The translations under genes and the position numbers were made by a program. A stretch of DNA of 11,081 nucleotides from Campylobacteraceae bacterium. Its GTDB lineage: Bacteria > Campylobacterota > Campylobacteria > Campylobacterales > UBA6016. The stretch spans positions 1 through 11,081 of the forward strand of contig JAEMQC010000069.1 of NCBI GenBank assembly GCA_022758985.1, given 5' to 3'. The notes below the pieces were generated by a model. It ran no database searches. It was not told where the DNA came from and saw only the letters and a list, made by a program, of their open reading frames with translations. This document shows positions 5,871-11,081 of this stretch, one piece after another (position 1 is the first letter of the stretch; the number at the start of each line of letters is the position of its first letter).

Positions 5871-6540
5871 CCTATACAAATCTTTTACGTTCTCATCTGT
5901 ACTATACGCAGGCTGCATTGCTGCGGCACTAACGGCTTATACTTCGGTTACAAAAACAAATACTTCTGATAGTCCGAAATTAACACAGATTCGTATATGC
6001 GAACCACCTAGCGAACCTCAAATGGCTCAATCTCAAAGAACAGAAAATAGCATTAGCAAACCAAAAAAGCAAAGCAGTGCAACAAAACAGTTACCGTTAG
6101 CAAAGACAGAAGAATACGTGGCGACACACAAACAAATAGAGCCAAACACTACCTCGCAGCAGAATACACAACAAAAAAGCGACTTTGCCCAAAATCAGAT
6201 AGCACATCAGGAAACAAAAGAATCTCCAGCTTTTAGGCAAGAGGCTATGGACGAGAATAAAGAGTATGTAAAATTAAATATAGCAAAAATAAGAGAGTTA
6301 ATTTCAAAATATAAGAGATATCCGAATATAGCAATAAAAATGGGCGCTGAGGGCGTATCATCCATATCTTTTAAATTAAATCCAAACGGTGTGGTGGAAG
6401 ATATAAGAATAGTGAAGTCGTCCGGTTATTCTTATTTAGATAAAAGTTCAATTCAGACTATAGAGGAAGCGGCTGCCGATATGCCAAAGCCGCACAAAGC
6501 AGTAACCCTTATTATACCTATCGAATATAGACTAAATTAA
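5860..6540 (+). CDS. tonB: TonB-like energy transducer
   Basis: TonB spans the periplasm to transfer ExbB-ExbD energy to outer-membrane transporters. The 226-residue product has an N-terminal membrane helix at about 10-28, a polar linker from about 31 to 135, and a C-terminal TonB domain from about 140. The domain shows YPNIAIKMGAEG, the strand FKLNPNGVVEDI, SSGYSYLD and a late MPKP, in the family's usual order. The linker is rich in Gln, Lys, Ser and Glu but has few prolines, unlike the classical Pro-Glu/Pro-Lys rod. The membrane helix has no histidine, whereas E. coli TonB uses Ser16 and His20. The ATG overlaps the exbD stop by 11 bases and has only a weak ribosome site. The stop shares TTAA with the convergent flavoprotein gene. 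Confidence 0.88.
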   Translation: MRNNLYKSFTFSSVLYAGCIAAALTAYTSVTKTNTSDSPKLTQIRICEPPSEPQMAQSQRTENSISKPKKQSSATKQLPLAKTEEYVATHKQIEPNTTSQQNTQQKSDFAQNQIAHQETKESPAFRQEAMDENKEYVKLNIAKIRELISKYKRYPNIAIKMGAEGVSSISFKLNPNGVVEDIRIVKSSGYSYLDKSSIQTIEEAAADMPKPHKAVTLIIPIEYRLN

Positions 6541-7703
6541 GCCCCTGGAAACCTTGGTATCTTCTTGAGCCTGCTTAGTTTATAATACCTGCCCCACCCT
6601 TTTTTAATCCAATGTCCAACGACAGGCATAGGCACCAAAAGCTCTCTTTGGAAATCCCTATATACTAAAGATGCGGAATTGCCCATGTCCACCATATATA
6701 TCAAATTAATTTGCTCAACATAGCTTCTTCTTGCATCGCTATTATTTTCAATACTAAATATATTAAAAGCCGCATTTCTTGCCATAATCTCGGCAACATG
6801 CCCCTGTTTGACTCTCCAATCCGGACCGTCAAGCGAAGCGATATCTCCTATTGCAAATACATTGACAAAACCATCTACCTGACAATAATGGTTTATCTTT
6901 ATAAACCCGGCATCGCTGAGAGGCAAATCGGACTTTTGTAAAAACGACGGCCCGCATCTACCCGGAATAAACATAGTAAAGTCAGTCTCTATGAATGTCT
7001 TGTCATTAAATACGACTTTATTTTGTTCAAATCTATCTATCTGCTTCCCAAAATGCGTAGATATTTTCAGTTTTCCAAAAAACTTACCGAATTCTTTAAC
7101 CGCTTTTGTGCCAAGTTTTTGTCCGGGAGTTTCCATCGGCGCAAAGAAGAGTAATTCGTATTTATCTCTTATTTTCTTTTTCTTGAGGACATTATGAATA
7201 TTGAATATAAATTCAAATGCAGGAACACCCCTAACTCCAGTGGTATCCACAGGGTTACCTGCAAATCCGGCAGCTATTTTGCCGCTGCCTTTAAATAGAA
7301 GTTCGTCTATTCTATCTCTAATTCTGAGCAAATCTTCTGGTCTTCCGCAGATAGATATCGTATTTTCCACACCATCATACGAAAGCTTCTCACCGCCAAG
7401 AGCAACTATCAGATAATCAAACAAAACTTCGCCTGCACTCTTTAGAGTAAAGCTGTTTTTTGAGGCTTCAATTTTCACAACCTCGTCTATAACAAGTTCA
7501 AAGCCATGCACATTAGCTAACTCATCTAGAGAAAGGCATACATCTTCAAACTCTTTTTCCCTGGTCGGTATCCATATAGAAATTGGGTGTATAAACACAA
7601 AATCCCTATTTGAAACTAAAGATACCTCAAAACCTTCTTGCCTTAGCGATATCGCAGCCTCTACGCCCGCAATACCGCCGCCAAGTATCCAAACTTTTTT
7701 CAA
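6537..7703 (-). CDS. SQR/NDH-2-fold FAD oxidoreductase lacking the SQR cysteine pair
   Basis: This 388-residue flavoprotein belongs to the family of sulfide:quinone and type II NADH dehydrogenases. The FAD dinucleotide motif GGGIAG is at 8-13 with acidic and aliphatic support, the second FAD segment VFAIGDIA at 282-289, and KQGHVAEIMARN at 299-310. Compared from memory with Aquifex SQR, Cys119 in SICGRPED matches the first active-site cysteine (Cys124). The positions of Cys156 and Cys347 hold Arg/Gly (GVRGVPAFEF) and Tyr336 (LIYMVDMG). Cys56, Cys250 and Cys274 are elsewhere. It is thus unlikely to be a normal sulfide oxidase; the substrate is unknown. The C-terminus is basic and aromatic (WIKKGWGRYYKLSRLKK), suiting membrane attachment. 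Start is TTG at 7703-7701, three bases after the ccoG stop, with AGGT nearby; the FAD motif leaves no later start. Confidence 0.85.
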   Translation of the reverse strand: MKKVWILGGGIAGVEAAISLRQEGFEVSLVSNRDFVFIHPISIWIPTREKEFEDVCLSLDELANVHGFELVIDEVVKIEASKNSFTLKSAGEVLFDYLIVALGGEKLSYDGVENTISICGRPEDLLRIRDRIDELLFKGSGKIAAGFAGNPVDTTGVRGVPAFEFIFNIHNVLKKKKIRDKYELLFFAPMETPGQKLGTKAVKEFGKFFGKLKISTHFGKQIDRFEQNKVVFNDKTFIETDFTMFIPGRCGPSFLQKSDLPLSDAGFIKINHYCQVDGFVNVFAIGDIASLDGPDWRVKQGHVAEIMARNAAFNIFSIENNSDARRSYVEQINLIYMVDMGNSASLVYRDFQRELLVPMPVVGHWIKKGWGRYYKLSRLKKIPRFPGA

Positions 7704-7706
7704 TAT

Positions 7707-9113
7707 CTACCTATTTGCTTTCTCTTTCAAAACCTCAGCAGATGGATAGAAGAATACCGAATCACGCTCTACAACTATCTTTTGTTTATCGTCTACGGCA
7801 AACGCTCTGATCTTAATCGGAATAGGCGTGTCCTTTCTATCGTTGTTTGCTAGCGCTTTATCTGTATATAAAACAACAACTTTATATACTTTGCTGCCAG
7901 AACTCAATTTGAAAGGTTCCGTAGGTCTTGATATTTTTATATCATCTCTACCAACTACCTCGAAATAGTATGTATGATCTACTGAATCGGTATTTTGGAA
8001 CAAGAATTTATAGTGGTTTTCGACAACACCGGCATCTTTAATAGCATAAAGCTCCGATGATCTATTGATGTTAAGAAGCATATGCTCTTTTTTAGAACCA
8101 AGCAGCAATAGCGCAGTAAATGCTAGTGTCAGAATCGCTATATAGGCAAGAATTCTAAATCTGAAAATTTTTGTCTTACCTGTTTCCATAGCCTCATAGC
8201 TTGTCCACTTAATCAGATTTTCTTTACCTAGGCTAGCCATGACAGGTGCACACGCATCGGCACATTCTAGACAATTTATACACTCAAGTTGCAAACCCTT
8301 TCTAATGTCTATATGCGTTGGGCACACGTTGACGCAAGCCATACAGCCGACGCAATCACCCTCAGCCGGTTTGTCTGCTATTTTTGCGCCAGATGGGTCA
8401 TATATAGCTCCACCTCTTTTGTAGTCATATATCTCCATAATCGTATTATTATCATACATAACAGATTGTATTCTTGCATAAGGACATATGTAGATACAAA
8501 AATCTTCGGCAAGCCATACGACATCATAAACCAAAAATAGTGTAATCATAACTACAAAGCCAATAAGCACTTTATGCTCAGCAGGATTCGTTATATATGC
8601 AAAAAAATCTTCCGGCGGTACAAAATACCACATAAAGTTAGATGCCGCAACAAAAGCAAGAAGAGTCCATATCAAAACAGCAATGCTTTTTTTAACCTTA
8701 TTTTCAACCTTTGAGCTGTCCACTTTTTTTTGCTTATTTCTTCTAGAGTGCATACCAAGAAGCCAGCCCTCTATAAAGTCTCTGTAAATTACTCTAAATA
8801 TAGTTTGCGGACAGGACCAGCCACACCAAACCCTACCCCCCAAAGTAGTTAAGAAGAATATAAACATAAAAAGCATAATCAAAAGAAAAGGCATTAGATA
8901 AAACTCTTGCATATCAAATGCAACGCCTAAAAGCTGAAGCTGCTTTTTATCGAAAGATAGTAGAAATATGTGATTACCGTTGATTTTTATAAAAGGCATA
9001 ACTAACGAAATAATAGAAATAATAAAGAAGAATCCGTATCTTTTTTTAAAGTATGGAGTCCACTTCTTCATAAACTCTTGTTTATAGGACTTTGCGTCTT
9101 GAACCGGTTCCAT
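7707..9113 (-). CDS. ccoG: CcoG/FixG/RdxA-type membrane ferredoxin for cbb3 assembly
   Basis: CcoG is a polyferredoxin of the inner membrane that reduces copper for insertion into cbb3 oxidase. From my start the 468-residue protein shows membrane helices near 27-44, 70-92, 143-163, 182-202 and 320-340. It has CGWSCP (Cys97, Cys101) and FCIYICPYARIQ (Cys206, Cys210), both family signatures. Two 4Fe-4S motifs follow: Cys254, 257, 260 and 264 in CVGCMACVNVCP, and Cys278, 281, 284 and 288 in CINCLECADAC. The C-terminal 120 residues form the Ig-like periplasmic domain of the FixG family. I chose ATG 9113 because AAGGGG stands six bases before it; ATG 9134 would add seven residues without a ribosome site. 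It leads a two-gene operon with the SQR-fold flavoprotein, away from fixH. Confidence 0.95.
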   Translation of the reverse strand: MEPVQDAKSYKQEFMKKWTPYFKKRYGFFFIISIISLVMPFIKINGNHIFLLSFDKKQLQLLGVAFDMQEFYLMPFLLIMLFMFIFFLTTLGGRVWCGWSCPQTIFRVIYRDFIEGWLLGMHSRRNKQKKVDSSKVENKVKKSIAVLIWTLLAFVAASNFMWYFVPPEDFFAYITNPAEHKVLIGFVVMITLFLVYDVVWLAEDFCIYICPYARIQSVMYDNNTIMEIYDYKRGGAIYDPSGAKIADKPAEGDCVGCMACVNVCPTHIDIRKGLQLECINCLECADACAPVMASLGKENLIKWTSYEAMETGKTKIFRFRILAYIAILTLAFTALLLLGSKKEHMLLNINRSSELYAIKDAGVVENHYKFLFQNTDSVDHTYYFEVVGRDDIKISRPTEPFKLSSGSKVYKVVVLYTDKALANNDRKDTPIPIKIRAFAVDDKQKIVVERDSVFFYPSAEVLKEKANR

Positions 9114-9119
9114 AAAGCA

Positions 9120-9125
9120 CCCCTT
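9120..9125 (-). promoter_or_regulatory. Shine-Dalgarno site that fixes the ccoG start
   Basis: AAGGGG on the minus strand lies six bases before ATG 9113. The alternative ATG at 9134 has no purine-rich site at a suitable distance, so the shorter protein is preferred. Confidence 0.7.
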
Positions 9126-9170
9126 AGTGAGCATTTCATATAGCTAACTTCTGAACAATCAAAAGCTAAA

Positions 9171-9197
9171 CTTATATGTTTTTATTTTTTACTTATA
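9171..9197 (-). promoter_or_regulatory. Two candidate -10 hexamers for the ccoG operon
   Basis: The minus strand carries TATAAG at 9197-9192 and again at 9176-9171 in an AT-rich stretch between the terminator and ccoG. Either could place the start 50 to 75 bases before ATG 9113. No -35 is obvious, as is usual in this lineage. I cannot choose between them. Confidence 0.3.
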
Positions 9198-9263
9198 CAA
9201 CTGTGATAATAGTTAATGTAAATTTAAAAAGAGATAAATTTTATGCTATTTTTGAATTTAGAT

Positions 9264-9279
9264 TTAACTTTAAATTAAC
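9264..9279 (-). repeat. TTAAC-N6-TTAAC direct repeat upstream of ccoG
   Basis: TTAAC at 9264-9268 and 9275-9279 repeats with an 11-base period, exactly as at 4811-4826 upstream of ccoN. It lies about 150 bases before ATG 9113 and next to the SQR terminator. It may be a shared regulatory site or chance. Confidence 0.3.
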
Positions 9280-9287
9280 AAGAGCAT

Positions 9288-9321
9288 AAAAAAGGGGAGG
9301 AAGACCTGCGCCCCCTCCCCT
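9288..9321 (-). terminator. Rho-independent terminator of the SQR gene
   Basis: On the minus strand AGGGGAGG (9321-9314) pairs perfectly with CCTCCCCT (9300-9293) across a 13-base loop. The stem runs into six T residues (9293-9288, sharing the stem's last T). The stem starts 29 bases after the stop of the SQR gene. It is very GC-rich for this genome, so termination should be strong, separating the SQR unit from ccoG. Confidence 0.88.
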
Positions 9322-9349
9322 CACTATAAAACAAGCCAAATTTTTAAAA

Positions 9350-10825
9350 TTACGCTCTACCTCTTAGCATTCCATACCAGTACATTGGAGGAAGAAGATA
9401 TACTTTGAATATCCACCATAACCATCTCTCTTGTGCCGGATCTAGTGGGAAGCTCGGCATTGCCATAGCTTTAGTGATAGGCTCTTTTGCATCTACTTGA
9501 GCTTTATCGTAACCAAACTCCGCAAGCATTACTCTGCCTCTTCTTGTAATTAGCGGACAAACTGTGTAACCGCTATATTTACCTTCCATCTCTTTGCCGT
9601 TCATAAGAGCTATCATATTTTGAACAAGCACAGGCGCTTGCTTTCTAACAGAACCGCCTGTTTTACCAAACGGAGTACCTATAAGGTCGCCTATACCGAA
9701 TACGTTAGGAAATTTTTTGCTTTGAAGAGTTTGCTCATCCACAAACATCCACCCTTTATTATTTACAAATGGACTTTTTACGATTTCCGCAACCGGACTC
9801 ATCGGAGGAACAATATGCAAAAGGTCATATTTCTTCTCTACCAGTTCGATTTTTTCCTCTTCAATCTCTTCACCAAGGTCTTTATCAAACACTTTTACTT
9901 TTGTTTTTTTCTCAAATACAGCTATCTTCTCAGCCGGTTTTACCTCTACAAGATTGTGATTGAAGCTTGTTAGAATCTCTTTTTCTTTTACAAAACCGAC
10001 AACAGCGTCATGATAAGCAGGAACGCCGAAATATTTACCGCCGGCAGTCATGAACTCTATTTTTGCATCTTTTCTAGTGTTGCTATAGTTTCTCATATAG
10101 TCTTCAGTTAGATACATAATTTTTTGTGGAGCACCGCCGCATTTGATAGGAGTAGCAGGGTTTGTAAAGAGTAAAGTGCCGCCTTTTAGCTTTTGCATAG
10201 CATCCCACATAGCCACGGCGCCTTTTGGATCATAGATAGAGTGAATATCGCCTTTGCCTATCATATCCGCAGTTAGACCTTTGATTTTTTCAAAGTTATA
10301 CTGAAGCCCGGCGGCAACTACAAGATAGTCGTATGTTAGAGTTTTACCACTCGCAAGCTTTAGAGAGTTTGTCTCAGGCATAAACTCAACAGCCTTATCT
10401 TTTTCCCATTTAACGCCGGCAGGAATATAATCAGCCTCATTTCTTATAAGCTGATCAAGAGTTTTAATACCGCCGGCAACAAGAGTTTGTCCAGGCTGAT
10501 AGATATGTTTGTCGCTTGGCTCTATAAGAGTTATATTTTCAGGCTTTACGTCTGCTCTTACAAGTCTAGCCGCAACAGTAATACCGGCCGAACCCCCGCC
10601 GACGATTACTATCTTAGCATCCATCCCAGCTTTTAGCTTAGGAGTTGCATTCTTATCACTATCGTTTGTCTCGTTTCCTTCAGCAAAAAGCTCAGTATTG
10701 CCCATCATGGCAGCGCCTGATGCGAATGCCAATACTTTTAGTGCGTCTCTTCTAGAAAGTTCGCCCTTTTTAACGGCCTCTTCTACTTTTTCCTCAATTT
10801 CTGGAAACAATTCGTCTTTCCTCAT
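9350..10825 (-). CDS. sqr: Type II sulfide:quinone oxidoreductase with a Tat signal
   Basis: SQR oxidises sulfide to polysulfide or persulfide and reduces the quinone pool. From my start the protein has 491 residues. A long charged N-terminus precedes a twin-arginine motif SRRDALKVL at 24-32 and a hydrophobic stretch to about 48, with possible cleavage after LFA. The FAD motif GGGSAG is at 76-81 and VFGIGD at 375-380. Cys229 in TPIKCGGAPQKIMYL and Cys423 in YTVCPLITRRGRVMLAEF fit the redox pair of type II SQRs such as human SQOR. PPMSP and a C-terminal WLWWIFKVYLLPP amphipathic membrane anchor also fit. ATG 10825 has AAGGAA six bases before it; an in-frame TTG at 10852 would add nine residues and is less likely. 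It forms a single-gene unit ended by its own terminator. Confidence 0.92.
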   Translation of the reverse strand: MRKDELFPEIEEKVEEAVKKGELSRRDALKVLAFASGAAMMGNTELFAEGNETNDSDKNATPKLKAGMDAKIVIVGGGSAGITVAARLVRADVKPENITLIEPSDKHIYQPGQTLVAGGIKTLDQLIRNEADYIPAGVKWEKDKAVEFMPETNSLKLASGKTLTYDYLVVAAGLQYNFEKIKGLTADMIGKGDIHSIYDPKGAVAMWDAMQKLKGGTLLFTNPATPIKCGGAPQKIMYLTEDYMRNYSNTRKDAKIEFMTAGGKYFGVPAYHDAVVGFVKEKEILTSFNHNLVEVKPAEKIAVFEKKTKVKVFDKDLGEEIEEEKIELVEKKYDLLHIVPPMSPVAEIVKSPFVNNKGWMFVDEQTLQSKKFPNVFGIGDLIGTPFGKTGGSVRKQAPVLVQNMIALMNGKEMEGKYSGYTVCPLITRRGRVMLAEFGYDKAQVDAKEPITKAMAMPSFPLDPAQERWLWWIFKVYLLPPMYWYGMLRGRA

Positions 10826-10831
10826 GCTCTG

Positions 10832-10837
10832 TTCCTT
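10832..10837 (-). promoter_or_regulatory. Shine-Dalgarno site that fixes the SQR start
   Basis: AAGGAA on the minus strand precedes ATG 10825 by six bases. It selects the ATG over the upstream in-frame TTG at 10852. Confidence 0.75.
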
Positions 10838-10890
10838 AAGTTTGTCCGGCAAAAAACCAGATTTTTTTTAATTTTAATACGGAGAATATT

Positions 10891-10905
10891 TTAACATTAA
10901 ATAAC
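10891..10905 (-). repeat. Degenerate TTAAC/ATAAC direct repeat upstream of the SQR gene
   Basis: TTAAC at 10891-10895 is followed by ATAAC at 10901-10905, a ten-base period with one mismatch. It resembles the repeats at 4811 and 9264 and lies about 65 bases before ATG 10825. The match is weaker and may be chance. Confidence 0.2.
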
Positions 10906-10945
10906 ATCATAAAATACTTAAACAATAAGATGACTTTTAATGCTC

Positions 10946-10962
10946 TATAATAAAATTTTATT
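10946..10962 (+). promoter_or_regulatory. TATAAT hexamer overlapping a 14-bp perfect palindrome
   Basis: On the plus strand TATAAT (10946-10951) is a perfect -10 hexamer. It overlaps the palindrome AATAAAATTTTATT (10949-10962). It could be a promoter for a gene beyond the right edge with an operator over it, but no reading frame is visible downstream within the window. AT-rich composition makes both elements cheap. Confidence 0.22.
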
Positions 10963-11081
10963 CTATGATATTAGAAAAATGAAAATATAAAACACTGACA
11001 GAGTATTGTTATCATTGCAGGCTTAGTAATACATTATAAATAAAAAATGTCAAATAGTGTTATAAAGTATGCAGTAAAGCA

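Noticed and set aside
9241..9276. Short plus-strand ORF starting ATGCTATTTTTG in the ccoG/SQR spacer
   Set aside because: It encodes 11 residues, has no ribosome site, and overlaps the TTAAC repeat.
9293..9321. G-quadruplex in the G-rich terminator strand
   Set aside because: Only two long G-runs and one GG are present, too few for a standard four-run quadruplex; the hairpin with T-tract explains the sequence.
9620..9973. Plus-strand 117-codon open frame within the SQR gene
   Set aside because: It is antisense to a well-supported gene, has no ribosome site and no recognisable domain.
10509..10871. Plus-strand 120-codon open frame opposite the SQR N-terminus
   Set aside because: It is the antisense shadow of the SQR signal and FAD-binding region, and its serine-rich composition mirrors the opposite strand's codons.
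1..11081. CRISPR array, insertion sequence, phage or defence system
   Set aside because: No regularly spaced repeats, transposase, integrase or defence-family motifs are present; all well-supported genes are respiratory or envelope-energy functions.

Overview
The window looks like a low-GC Campylobacterota chromosome segment, most probably Campylobacter or a close relative. The evidence is the gene order ccoN-ccoO-ccoQ-ccoP followed by a DUF4006-type small protein, a TPM-like protein and FixH, the short Helicobacter/Campylobacter-style ExbB, the AT-rich spacers and the use of GTG and TTG starts. The genus is an inference; no rRNA or other marker gene is present.

Region 1 (1-4684, minus strand) is one long operon for the cbb3-type cytochrome c oxidase: ccoN, ccoO, ccoQ, ccoP, a DUF4006-like membrane peptide, a 31-residue membrane micro-ORF, a TPM-like periplasmic protein with a C-terminal anchor, and a FixH-like protein cut by the left edge. 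Gaps are mostly 0 to 35 bases, and the last two genes overlap by four bases.

Region 2 (4685-5065) is a 381-base AT-rich divergent control region. Its ccoN side holds a near-perfect FNR/CRP-type box, a candidate -10 and a leader hairpin. The other side holds a candidate exbB promoter.

Region 3 (5066-6540, plus strand) is a compact exbB-exbD-tonB operon with overlapping genes, which would supply proton-motive energy to TonB-dependent outer-membrane transporters. By eye, its ExbB lacks the usual TM3 glutamate and its TonB lacks the usual TM histidine.

Region 4 (6537-9113, minus strand) holds ccoG (the FixG/RdxA-type iron-sulfur membrane protein used in cbb3 copper-site maturation) followed three bases after its stop by an SQR/NDH-2-fold flavoprotein that starts at TTG. 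This flavoprotein ends tail-to-tail with tonB, sharing a TTAA.

Region 5 (9114-10825) contains the ccoG promoter region, a strong intrinsic terminator, and a type II sulfide:quinone oxidoreductase with a Tat leader, similar in motif layout to mitochondrial SQOR. The last 256 bases hold no gene that I can support.

Together the genes describe a microaerobic respiratory module. Exported SQR would feed electrons from sulfide into the quinone pool, cbb3 oxidase would reduce oxygen with high affinity, and CcoG and FixH would help assemble the oxidase. A TonB energiser is inserted between the two oxidase-related loci. I saw no phage, insertion sequence, CRISPR array, tRNA or rRNA. The most unusual points are the second SQR-like protein lacking the catalytic cysteine pair, the hairpin over the TPM-protein start codon, the 31-residue micro-ORF, and a recurring TTAAC direct repeat upstream of three respiratory transcription units.
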